Numbered from the stretch's first letter, positions 1-5,151 are shown. The stretch: 5,151 bases of DNA from Candidatus Acetothermia bacterium (GCA_003535305.1 DOHL01000024.1:1-5151); one strand, 5' to 3'. Numbers and translations: made by a program. Notes: generated by a model from the letters alone, not told the origin.

Positions 1-88
1 ACAGGCAGGCGCAGACAGGTGTCCGCACGCAGCCAGGCATGCAGACAGGAAGGGAATTTGGGCGGAGTGATGAAGGCACGGAGACAGG
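1..88. repeat. Degenerate GCAGACAGG-type repeats, GC-rich
   Basis: The sequence shows recurring copies of a 9-bp core: GCAGACAGG at 11-19 and 41-49, GCAGCCAGG at 29-37 and GGAGACAGG at 80-88, with shorter ACAGGCAGGC material at 1-10. Copies at 29-40 and 41-52 form two adjacent 12-bp units matching at 9 of 12 positions; other spacings are irregular. No convincing reading frame runs through it. It lies just beyond the hepT stop and is much richer in G and C than the adjacent genes. It may be a decayed dispersed intergenic repeat whose left end is outside the window. The 7-mer at 97-103 (ACATAAC on the minus strand) resembles an attC R'' box but has no recognisable partner. Confidence 0.5.
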
Positions 89-124
89 TATGTTCTGTTA
101 TGTGAAGCGGCAGTACAAATCTTA

Positions 125-478
125 TTAACCATTGTTCTTCTTCAGCTCTTCTCTCACGTTTAGTATTTTTGTCCTCAAATCAAAAATATCCTCCTTAACA
201 ACTTTCCAAGTCCGCTTTAAATTTACCCCAAAGTATTCGTGAATAAGAATGTCCCTCATTCCTGCAATCTTTTTCCATGGAATTTCAGGATATCTATCTC
301 TAAACTCCTGTGGAATGTTCTTTGCAGCCTCACCTATAATTTCCAATCGCCTTAAAACAGCATCCTGTATTTGAGTGATCTCATAAAAGTCATCCTCAGT
401 AATTGCTTTCGTATATTCTTCTATTTTTGCAACGCATTCTAAAATATCCTCAATATATACCCGCATATCCCTTTTCAT
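125..478 (-). CDS. hepT: HepT-like HEPN-domain toxin (RNase) of a MntA/HepT module
   Basis: This 117-residue, mostly helical protein fits the HepT (DUF86) family in length. The HEPN motif Rx4HxY is present as R75, H80 and Y82 in RDILIHEY, which is the RNase active site in this family. Family knowledge: HepT is the toxin of a type VII toxin-antitoxin system, silenced when MntA transfers AMP groups to the motif tyrosine; both act in the cytoplasm. The start codon overlaps the mntA stop as ATGA (4 nt), the usual antitoxin-then-toxin order. I see no good Shine-Dalgarno close to the start; the nearest purine-rich stretch, AAGGAGAG, is about 30 nt upstream, so translation is probably coupled to mntA. 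All key residues are present, so it looks functional. Family assignment is firm; toxicity in this host is inferred. Confidence 0.9.
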   Translation of the reverse strand: MKRDMRVYIEDILECVAKIEEYTKAITEDDFYEITQIQDAVLRRLEIIGEAAKNIPQEFRDRYPEIPWKKIAGMRDILIHEYFGVNLKRTWKVVKEDIFDLRTKILNVREELKKNNG

Positions 479-762
479 AAAATTACCATCTGTTCTTTTA
501 AAATTCTCTCCTTAAGAAGAGGCTTGATTGTGTTGTACTCTACTAAATCTACTTTTACCCCCAATGCTTCCTCGATTTCCAGTTTAACTCCCACAAAATC
601 AAGCAAGCTGATGTCCTTCTCAATCTCTACCAATATATCAATATCGCTATCCTCTCTCATATCACCTCGAACATAAGAGCCAAATAATCCTACCCTTTTG
701 ACTCCATAGCGTTGCAAAATTGGAAGAATTTTCCGCTTTAGGTCTTCTGTATCTATCTTCAT
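475..762 (-). CDS. mntA: MntA-like minimal nucleotidyltransferase antitoxin
   Basis: This 95-residue protein is a minimal nucleotidyltransferase of the DNA polymerase beta fold. The signature GSx10DxD is complete: G28-S29, then D40 and D42 in SDIDILVE. A third acidic residue, D72 in KVDLVE, sits where the family has its third metal-binding carboxylate. Family knowledge: MntA uses ATP to AMPylate the Rx4HxY tyrosine of its HepT partner and so neutralises it. It precedes hepT with a 4-nt overlap. The ATG at 760-762 follows a strong ribosome binding site. Only about 23 nt lie between this start and the edge of the attC-like site upstream, leaving little room for a promoter of its own, so expression probably depends on read-through from upstream. 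Length is normal and no key residue is missing. Confidence 0.92.
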   Translation of the reverse strand: MKIDTEDLKRKILPILQRYGVKRVGLFGSYVRGDMREDSDIDILVEIEKDISLLDFVGVKLEIEEALGVKVDLVEYNTIKPLLKERILKEQMVIL

Positions 763-766
763 ATTG

Positions 767-773
767 TCACCTC
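767..773 (-). promoter_or_regulatory. Ribosome binding site of mntA
   Basis: The minus strand reads GAGGTGA, four bases before the mntA ATG, a strong Shine-Dalgarno match that supports the start at 762. I find no convincing -10 or -35 hexamer between this site and the attC-like site. Confidence 0.75.
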
Positions 774-785
774 GTCCGCCATCTC

Positions 786-872
786 ATATAACGTCTTGCG
801 TGTTTGCAAAGTCACCGCAGACAGTTTGGGCGAAAGTGCGTTAGCACTTGGGCCACAAACTCTGTGTTATAC
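786..872 (-). other. attC-like palindromic recombination site (87 bp)
   Basis: On the minus strand the site begins GTATAAC (872-866) and ends GTTATAT (792-786). The two boxes are complementary at 6 of 7 positions, as R'' and R' boxes of an integron attC site would be. Inside them GTTTG (860-856) can pair with CAAAC (806-802), like L boxes. A second imperfect hairpin pairs 824-839 with 844-860 around a GTTA loop. The stop codon of the neighbouring toxin remnant lies inside the R''-like box, common in gene cassettes. Length is within the known attC range. Weak points: the R' box deviates from the classic GTTRRRY at its second R, and the spacers between R- and L-like boxes are unequal (5 and 9 nt). 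No integrase is in the window. The palindrome is certain; the attC identity is inferred. Confidence 0.5.
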
Positions 873-884
873 GAAATTCACGGT
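866..884. repeat. Left copy of a 19-bp inverted repeat
   Basis: The plus strand reads GTTATACGAAATTCACGGT. Its reverse complement recurs at 1275-1293 with one mismatch (18 of 19). The first seven bases are the R''-like box of the attC-like site; the remaining twelve extend into the final codons and stop of the toxin remnant. Pairing stops outside the 19 bp, and no flanking target duplication is visible. Confidence 0.8.
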
Positions 885-1041
885 TTCAAATCTCTTTTGC
901 CATGGATAAAACCTTAATATAACAACGCATGATTTTTCAATGCTATAAATAAGGAGATATTTTCTTACAAAAAGTTCACGAATATTCGGATTGCAAAACT
1001 TAAGGAACAATACGCCCTTTTTTAGAGAATTCATTGAGTGA
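867..1041 (-). pseudogene. Decayed RelE/ParE-type toxin, C-terminal half in two frames
   Basis: Only the C-terminal half of a RelE/ParE-fold toxin remains. The first piece, 1041-1003, reads SLNEFSKKGRIVP and ends in TAA at 1002-1000 where a glutamate codon would be expected. The next piece starts at 998 in another frame and reads FCNPNIRELFVRKYLLIY, then continues to a TAA at 869-867. Together they follow the usual family pattern of a GRIVPEF-type stretch, an NIREL-type stretch, then a Y-x-x-IY strand. A single extra base near 999 accounts for the frame change. The N-terminal 40 or so residues are missing; the remnant begins almost directly after the antitoxin stop. A 65-codon frame from an ATG at 1064 can be read through the second piece, but its first part is out of the toxin frame. 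I conclude it is not a working toxin. Confidence 0.75.
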
Positions 1042-1048
1042 ACACAAT

Positions 1049-1237
1049 TTACTTTTCGAGCCATTTTGCCATCATGTTCTCAACTTCTTCTTGTGTGTAA
1101 ACACGCCCTTCATCTACATCTTTTAAACCACGCTCGATCTTTTGAAGAGCGTAAAGATGATATTGAATATCCTCTAATGCGCAATCATCCGGTAAGCTTT
1201 CAAGAAGCTTACTGACCTCTTGTTTTTTTGTTTGCAT
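1049..1237 (-). CDS. Small antitoxin of a RelE/ParE-type type II module
   Basis: This 62-residue acidic protein resembles short antitoxins paired with RelE/ParE toxins: a helix of the LLESLPDD type, then a LEDIQYHLYALQKIERGLKDV helix region and a C-terminal YTQEEVENMMAKWLE segment, typical of antitoxins that carry an x-T-x-E-E-V tail. Family knowledge: such proteins wrap around and inactivate the toxin and often repress their own promoter. The ATG at 1235-1237 has the ribosome binding site AGGAAGG eight bases upstream. The frame is intact while the following toxin is broken, so it now appears to be an orphan antitoxin. It could still neutralise a related toxin encoded elsewhere. The exact subfamily (ParD-like, RelB-like or other) cannot be settled from sequence alone. 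Confidence 0.7.
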   Translation of the reverse strand: MQTKKQEVSKLLESLPDDCALEDIQYHLYALQKIERGLKDVDEGRVYTQEEVENMMAKWLEK

Positions 1238-1245
1238 TTTATCTA

Positions 1246-1264
1246 CCTTCCTTTTGTGATTATA
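1246..1264 (-). promoter_or_regulatory. Antitoxin -10 box and ribosome binding site
   Basis: On the minus strand a perfect TATAAT lies at 1264-1259, and AGGAAGG at 1252-1246 precedes the antitoxin ATG by eight bases. At a 17-bp spacing the -35 position falls on CAAAAT (1287-1282), a poor hexamer inside the right copy of the 19-bp inverted repeat. The promoter would therefore be weak or need help. A protein bound to the repeat would overlap the -35 region. The predicted transcript leader is very short. Confidence 0.5.
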
Positions 1265-1274
1265 CTAATTTCTG

Positions 1275-1293
1275 ACCGTGAATTTTGTATAAC
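1275..1293. repeat. Right copy of the 19-bp inverted repeat
   Basis: The plus strand reads ACCGTGAATTTTGTATAAC, the reverse complement of 866-884 except for one base. It covers the R'-like box (1287-1293) of the second attC-like site and runs into the presumed -35 region of the antitoxin promoter. Together the two copies bound a 428-bp segment holding the antitoxin and the toxin remnant. Confidence 0.8.
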
Positions 1294-1355
1294 GGTTTTG
1301 CGGATAAGAGCAGCCACAAAGCCCGAGTTATCTGCCGTTGCTTTAGAAACTCGGG
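1287..1355 (-). other. Partial attC-like site upstream of the antitoxin cassette
   Basis: On the minus strand this segment ends CGCAAAACCGTTATAC, close to the end of the other attC-like site, CGCAAGACGTTATAT. Both thus share a CGCAARAC block followed by a GTTATAY box. Further in, CCCGAGTT (1322-1329) and AACTCGGG (1348-1355) form a perfect 8-bp stem with an 18-nt loop. I cannot find a matching GTATAAC-like R'' box on the far side, so the site is truncated, degenerate or only partly attC-like. The stem has no following T run, so it is unlikely to be an intrinsic terminator. Confidence 0.35.
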
Positions 1356-1591
1356 TCCTCACACTTAAGGCGAGGTAGATCATAGAAAAGCCCCACTTCA
1401 CTATTTTCCTTTTAAGAAAGTTCTCTATGGATGGATTAGCCCAACATCTGAAAAACTCTTTCTCATAGAAGAATTGGCAAAAGAGGTGTTTTTTCGAGTA
1501 CACTATATTCATTTAGGGATAAAGAAACCGCAAAGAAACAGAACGATAATCGGATCGGGAAACACTTTTTTACATTAAGGAAAATAAACAG
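1294..1591. other. Divergent intergenic region upstream of the kam operon
   Basis: This 298-bp stretch separates the minus-strand cassettes from the plus-strand kam operon. Its left part holds the partial attC-like palindrome. The rest (about 1360-1591) is AT-rich with no supported gene. The kam promoter should lie here, but I see only weak candidates: TTGGCA at 1474-1479 with TACACT at 1499-1504 (19-bp spacing), and an unpaired TATATT at 1504-1509. I recognise no cobalamin or lysine riboswitch core. AAGGA at 1577-1581 is the likely ribosome binding site of the first kam gene. Confidence 0.5.
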
Positions 1592-2614
1592 ATGCTAATG
1601 GATTTGATCTATCGCCGGCGCTGTAAGGTCGTCGCTGTTATCGGTATGGCCAAGAATACCGGCAAGACGACGACTCTCAATGCAATAATCAGCACCGCAA
1701 CTGCCGAGCAGCGAAGATTGGGGATAACTTCGGCCGGCCGCGATGGTGAAAGCATCGATCTGGTAACCGGATTGGGAAAACCTCCTATTTGGGTTCCAAA
1801 AGAGACTCTCTTTGTTACCGCAGAAGAGGCACTTATCCGTTGCTGTAAGCACCAGGTATTGCGTGAACTTCCGCTCAGTACAGCGATGGGAAATCTCATG
1901 CTATGCAAGACACTCACTGCCGGGGAAGTGGAGGTGGCTGGCGCGGATACACGAAGAGATAACAAAGTAGCTGTTCGTACGTTACAGGAAGGCGGAGCAG
2001 ATCTTGTCTTAATCGATGGTTCGACAGGGCGTATCTTCTCTTGTGCTCCCAGTCTTGCGCAAGGGACGATCCTTGCTGCCGGAGCTGCCTTCTCCTCTTC
2101 TTTAGTAAAAGTTGTGCAGCAGGCAGCGCACCTTATCAACCTATTGGAGCTTCCTGCCCCGCCTCCAGCGATCAGCACGCGTGCAATGCAAATAGTAAAA
2201 CAGAAACAGGCAGCGATTTTGGGGAAAGATGGAAAAGAGGTGATAATTGATACTCCGACACTCCTTATGCGCAGCCATGAAATTGCGTTACAGATGCGTA
2301 AAAATAGCGGGGAGATGCTCGTAACGAGTGGAGCAGTGACCGATACACTAGTGAAAGCATTGATAAACGAAATCGCTGCTCCCAGGATCGTAGCCACTGA
2401 TATGACTCATATTTTCATTACTCTGCCAATGGCAAGAGCGCTTAAGAGAGAAGGTGGGGCAATAGAAGTTCTGTACCGAGCGACTCTGCTTGCCGTTACG
2501 ATCAATCCGTGGTCACCTTGGGGGAGAGGGTTTCCACCGGCAAAGTTTTTAGAAGAGGTAAAGAGAATATCACCGGTACCGGTGTTGAATTTAAAGCGAG
2601 GATCAGATGAGTAG
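1592..2614 (+). CDS. kamB: KamB-like P-loop protein, likely lysine 5,6-aminomutase reactivation factor
   Basis: This 340-residue protein has a clear Walker A motif, GMAKNTGKT at residues 18-26, after a short hydrophobic strand. SAGRDGES (47-54) looks like a switch region, and LVLIDG (138-143) like a Walker B strand with D142. No signal peptide or membrane segment is evident, so it is probably cytoplasmic. Known kam clusters carry kamB and kamC next to the mutase genes, and the pair is thought to reactivate the enzyme by ATP-driven exchange of damaged cobalamin. I assign KamB from the P-loop, the size and its position directly before kamD; I recognise the general pattern rather than an exact match. 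The ATG at 1592 has AAGGA ten bases upstream; an in-frame ATG at 1598 would be too far from it. The end overlaps kamD by 8 nt. Confidence 0.65.
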   Translation: MLMDLIYRRRCKVVAVIGMAKNTGKTTTLNAIISTATAEQRRLGITSAGRDGESIDLVTGLGKPPIWVPKETLFVTAEEALIRCCKHQVLRELPLSTAMGNLMLCKTLTAGEVEVAGADTRRDNKVAVRTLQEGGADLVLIDGSTGRIFSCAPSLAQGTILAAGAAFSSSLVKVVQQAAHLINLLELPAPPPAISTRAMQIVKQKQAAILGKDGKEVIIDTPTLLMRSHEIALQMRKNSGEMLVTSGAVTDTLVKALINEIAAPRIVATDMTHIFITLPMARALKREGGAIEVLYRATLLAVTINPWSPWGRGFPPAKFLEEVKRISPVPVLNLKRGSDE

Positions 2615-4193
2615 TTGCAAGGAAATGGCCGGTAAACTTAACCTTGACCCGCGAGTGATTGCGCGGGCACGGCGTGCTGCCAAGCAGATTGCAGAAAGGG
2701 TGCAAGCAGAGACAGAGAAATACACTACAACAGCGGTGGAGCGGACAGTAGCACGACTATTCGGAATAGACGGGGTGAATGAAGACGGAGTACCGCTTCC
2801 CAATGTGGTGGTGGAACATATTCACGAGCATTGCAACCTCGCTCGTGGAGCAGCGATCTGGATTGGGGCAGCGATCGCTGCCTATGGCCTATCGCCGCAA
2901 CAGGTCGCTGAACAGATATCAGCGGGAAAACTTAAGATAGGGAAAGAGTCGCGCGCAGCGCTGAGTAAAGGAGAGGAGATCGCCGTCGATCTTGCTGAAG
3001 ATGCCGTTGACAAGATAGTAGAGAGACGTAAAGAACGCGCAGCGATGATCGCCCATCTCGGAGAAGGAGAATGGCCGCTCCTCTACCTGATCGTTGCCAC
3101 CGGCAACATTTATGAAGATGTCACACAAGCAAAGGCAGCAGCGCGACAAGGGGCTGATATCATCGCGGTGATTCGCAGTACGGCGCAGAGTTTGCTCGAC
3201 TACGTCCCTTATGGCGCGACCACTGAAGGATACGGTGGAACTTACGCCACACAAGAGAACTTCCGCATTATGCGGGCTGCTCTCGATGAAGTGGGAGAGG
3301 AGATCGACAGATATATTCGGTTGGTCAATTATTGTTCTGGTCTGTGCATGCCGGAGATAGCGGCAATGGGCGCAATGGAGCGGCTCGATATGATGTTAAA
3401 TGATGCAATGTACGGAATCTTATTCCGCGATATCAATATGCAGCGCACCTTTATCGATCAGCACTTTTCGCGGATAATCAATGCCTTCGCCGGCATTATC
3501 ATTAACACCGGCGAGGACAACTACCTTACTACTGCTGATGCCTATGAGGCTGCCCATACCGTACTCGCTTCTGATCTGATCAATGAGCAGTTGGCGCTAA
3601 GCGCCGGTCTGCGCAGCGAACAACTTGGATTGGGGCATGCATTTGAACTGAATCCTGATATGGAAGACGGACTTCTGTATGAGATCGCCCAGGCAGAGAT
3701 GACCAGACAGATCTTTCCTGATGCACCGCTCAAATACATGCCACCGACAAAGTATATGCCTGGGAACATCTTCAAAGGATATCTGATGGACCATATGTTC
3801 AACCTGGTCGGAGTGTTGACTGGACAGGGAATTCAGCTTTTAGGCGTGCCGGTCGAGGCGATCCATACTCCGTTCATGCATGACCGGTGGTTAGCGATCG
3901 ACAGCGCCAAATACGCATTCAACCACGCCCGTCATCTGCGCGACGAGATCTGTTACCGTCCCGGAGGGAAGATAGAGCAGCGGGCACAGAGTGTGCTGCA
4001 ACAGGCAATCGATCTGTTGGAGAAGATAGAGAAAATAGGGCTAACCAAGGCGATAGAAGAAGGTATCTTCGCCGATATCAAACGGAGACGCGACGGCGGA
4101 CGAGGAAAGATTGGCGTGGTGGAAAAGAGTAAGGATTATTTCAATCCGTTCTTCTCGCTTTTCATGACATCCTCTGAAGAGGAGCGAATATGA
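2607..4193 (+). CDS. kamD: Lysine 5,6-aminomutase alpha subunit
   Basis: KamD is the large, TIM-barrel subunit of the enzyme that moves the C6 amino group of D-lysine or beta-lysine to C5, using adenosylcobalamin and PLP. At 528 residues it is near the usual 516 or so. Family landmarks are all visible: ERTVARLFGIDGV (45-57), VPLPNVVVEHI (62-72), SLLDYVPYGATTEG (195-208), LFRDINMQRTF (272-282), NTGEDNYLTTADA (300-312), GLGHAFE (341-347) and LKYMPPTKYM (375-384). With a +6 offset from the clostridial enzyme numbering as I recall it, the residues near PLP or substrate are kept: R190, S195, S244, Y269, R274, D304, N305 and K376. GAGGA at 2598-2602, inside the kamB end, serves as ribosome binding site four bases before the ATG. 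Its stop overlaps the kamE start as ATGA. It looks complete and active. Confidence 0.96.
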   Translation: MSSCKEMAGKLNLDPRVIARARRAAKQIAERVQAETEKYTTTAVERTVARLFGIDGVNEDGVPLPNVVVEHIHEHCNLARGAAIWIGAAIAAYGLSPQQVAEQISAGKLKIGKESRAALSKGEEIAVDLAEDAVDKIVERRKERAAMIAHLGEGEWPLLYLIVATGNIYEDVTQAKAAARQGADIIAVIRSTAQSLLDYVPYGATTEGYGGTYATQENFRIMRAALDEVGEEIDRYIRLVNYCSGLCMPEIAAMGAMERLDMMLNDAMYGILFRDINMQRTFIDQHFSRIINAFAGIIINTGEDNYLTTADAYEAAHTVLASDLINEQLALSAGLRSEQLGLGHAFELNPDMEDGLLYEIAQAEMTRQIFPDAPLKYMPPTKYMPGNIFKGYLMDHMFNLVGVLTGQGIQLLGVPVEAIHTPFMHDRWLAIDSAKYAFNHARHLRDEICYRPGGKIEQRAQSVLQQAIDLLEKIEKIGLTKAIEEGIFADIKRRRDGGRGKIGVVEKSKDYFNPFFSLFMTSSEEERI

Positions 4194-5065
4194 GTCATGA
4201 TACTAAAATCAACGAGCAAGAGGCAGAAGGTAGAATGGAAAAGAGGCAAGTGATAGAAGACAGAAGATGCGCTTTAAAGCCTACGGCTCAGGACTCACAG
4301 CTTGAGACGATCATGGCGTATGGCGATACGCTCGATGACGGCTGGATTCAACTGAGTTTTACTCTTCCTGTTGCCAAGGGAGAATTGGCCAAACAGGCTG
4401 CGGCCCAGTTAGCAGGGAAGATGGGACTGGAGGATGTAGGGGTTGTCTTTATGCAGGAGCTCGATCCCCGGTTCACTTTTTTCATTGTCTACGGCCGTTG
4501 CCGACATACGATCGATCTCTCTACCATAGAGGTAGTAGAGGTGCAAGTTAAGCGGATGGATTACTACCAGATCAATGCCTATATCGAGGAGAAGATCGGC
4601 CGCAAGATAATCGTTGTCGGTGCGTGTACTGGCAGCGATGCGCATACTGTAGGGATCGATGCGATATTGAACATGAAAGGGTATGCCGGCGAATATGGAT
4701 TGGAGCGCTATCCTTGGTTCGAAGTCTACAATATGGGAAGCCAGGTCTCTAATGAAGAACTAATAGCGAAGGTGATTGAGCTGAATACCGATGTAATCTT
4801 GGTCTCACAGATCGTTACACAGAAGAATGTTCATATTGATAATTTAACAGAACTCGCCGACCTATTAGAAGCGGAAGGGATAAGAGACAAAGTGATCTTG
4901 ATCGTCGGCGGCCCGCGCATTTCGCACAAACTGGCAGTCGAACTCGGGTACGATGCCGGGTTCGGCCCAGGAACGCTCCCGCCGGATGTAGGATCATTCG
5001 CTGCGATAGAGTTAGCAAATCGAATTGCGGTGAACGATTCAGGGTCTAAGAAGGTGAAACACTAA
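4190..5065 (+). CDS. kamE: Lysine 5,6-aminomutase beta subunit, cobalamin-binding
   Basis: KamE supplies the cobalamin-binding Rossmann domain and the lysine that anchors PLP. The base-off motif DxHxxG is present as DAHTVG with H152, the expected cobalt ligand. K163 in NMKGYAG lies 11 residues on, the same gap as between H133 and K144 of the clostridial enzyme, where K144 forms the PLP Schiff base. VSQIVTQ (205-211) and IVGGPR (238-243) complete the B12 domain. An N-terminal dimerisation-type domain includes YGDTLDDGWIQLSFTLP (44-60). At 291 residues it is longer than the usual 260 or so, with about 19 extra charged residues at the start. GAGGAG at 4179-4184, five bases before the ATG, and the 4-nt overlap with kamD favour this start; an in-frame ATG at 4235 would give 276 residues. 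Confidence 0.96.
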   Translation: MSHDTKINEQEAEGRMEKRQVIEDRRCALKPTAQDSQLETIMAYGDTLDDGWIQLSFTLPVAKGELAKQAAAQLAGKMGLEDVGVVFMQELDPRFTFFIVYGRCRHTIDLSTIEVVEVQVKRMDYYQINAYIEEKIGRKIIVVGACTGSDAHTVGIDAILNMKGYAGEYGLERYPWFEVYNMGSQVSNEELIAKVIELNTDVILVSQIVTQKNVHIDNLTELADLLEAEGIRDKVILIVGGPRISHKLAVELGYDAGFGPGTLPPDVGSFAAIELANRIAVNDSGSKKVKH

Positions 5066-5088
5066 GGTAAATGTCGTAACTTTTACGC

Positions 5089-5094
5089 AGGAGG
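5089..5094 (+). promoter_or_regulatory. Ribosome binding site of the gene after kamE
   Basis: A perfect AGGAGG ends four bases before the ATG at 5099. The gap from the kamE stop is only 33 bp, with no terminator-like hairpin, so the next gene is probably part of the same operon. Confidence 0.7.
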
Positions 5095-5098
5095 AGAG

Positions 5099-5151
5099 AT
5101 GGCTTGCAAATTAAAGTTAACAGAGTCTGATAATCTGTATAAAGAAGCATG
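5099..5151 (+). CDS. Start of a downstream gene, possibly a class III aminotransferase-like enzyme
   Basis: Seventeen codons are visible before the window ends, reading MACKLKLTESDNLYKEA. The strong ribosome binding site just upstream and the short distance from kamE make it a real gene start in the same operon. The stretch SDNLYKEA recalls the N-terminus of glutamate-1-semialdehyde aminomutase-like class III aminotransferases, which often begin with an S-x-x-L-Y-x-x-A pattern before an IPGG motif. That is weak evidence over so few residues. It does not look like the starts of kdd, kce or kal as I recall them. A PLP enzyme would make sense beside a lysine aminomutase, either supplying or consuming diaminohexanoate, but the function is open. 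Confidence 0.55.
   Translation, partial: MACKLKLTESDNLYKEA

Larger units (their letters stand above)
792..1292 (-). mobile_element. Putative integron gene cassette carrying an antitoxin and a decayed toxin
   Basis: If the GTTATAY boxes at 1293-1287 and 792-786 are attC R' boxes cut after their first G, the unit between the cuts is a 501-bp cassette. It would hold a promoter-bearing antitoxin gene, a toxin remnant and one attC-like site at its 3' end, all in the same direction, which is the standard layout. The mntA-hepT pair would be the next cassette in the same orientation. Toxin-antitoxin genes are well known as stabilising cassettes in large chromosomal integrons. This is inference from architecture: no integrase or attI site is visible and the right-hand site is incomplete. 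Confidence 0.4.

Noticed and set aside
867..1064. 65-codon frame as an intact short toxin
   Set aside because: Its first 22 or so residues are out of frame with the toxin match SLNEFSKKGRIVP, which is found in another frame, so a decayed gene explains the data better.
866..1293. Insertion sequence or MITE with terminal inverted repeats
   Set aside because: There is no transposase and no target-site duplication next to the 19-bp repeats, and their outer ends coincide with attC-like boxes. It is kept only as an alternative explanation.
1322..1355. Perfect 8-bp stem as a rho-independent terminator
   Set aside because: The loop is long (18 nt), and neither side is followed by a run of T; it fits better as the inner arm of an attC-like palindrome.
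1243..1512. 89-codon minus-strand frame spanning the divergent region
   Set aside because: Much of it translates the attC-like palindrome and the inverted repeat, there is no convincing ribosome binding site, and it ends just upstream of the antitoxin start. It recalls no family.
1380..1591. Cobalamin or lysine riboswitch ahead of the kam operon
   Set aside because: A B12-dependent enzyme for lysine made this worth checking, but I found no recognisable conserved core of either class in the region.
1609..2397. Long 262-codon open frame on the minus strand inside kamB
   Set aside because: It lies wholly opposite a gene with a clear P-loop and operon context, and its translation is rich in S, R, A and P with no family features.

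Overview
The window has two unlike halves. On the right (about 1592-5151, plus strand, moderate GC) is a tightly packed metabolic operon. It encodes a P-loop protein resembling KamB, then the two subunits of adenosylcobalamin- and PLP-dependent lysine 5,6-aminomutase (KamD alpha, KamE beta), then the start of a further gene cut by the window edge. On the left (about 97-1293, AT-rich, all genes on the minus strand) are two small toxin-antitoxin modules separated by structured, palindromic DNA that looks like integron attC recombination sites.

The host is most likely an anaerobic bacterium that ferments lysine, because 5,6-aminomutase belongs to lysine or beta-lysine fermentation in Clostridia, Fusobacteria and several uncultured candidate phyla. 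The sequence does not let me name the phylum. Layout: 1-90, GC-rich degenerate GCAGACAGG-type repeats; 125-762, a HepT/MntA (HEPN/nucleotidyltransferase) pair; 786-872, an attC-like site; 867-1237, an intact small antitoxin followed by a decayed RelE/ParE-type toxin; 1287-1355, a second, partial attC-like site; 1294-1591, a gene-free divergent region; 1592-5065, kamB-kamD-kamE; 5099 onward, a partial gene.

In the kam operon the genes overlap (8 nt between B and D, 4 nt between D and E), which points to coupled translation of a mutase and a helper. KamD and KamE form the enzyme that moves the terminal amino group of D-lysine or beta-lysine from C6 to C5. KamB probably maintains or reactivates the mutase. 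The usual partner gene kamC is not between kamB and kamD, and kamA is not immediately upstream.

The best candidate for something unusual is the left half. Read on the minus strand it fits gene cassettes: each ends in a palindromic site, a toxin stop codon lies inside the R'' box, and the two sites share a similar right end. The middle cassette is also bounded by an 18/19-bp inverted repeat. Its toxin is broken by a large deletion, a stop codon and a frameshift, while its antitoxin is intact.
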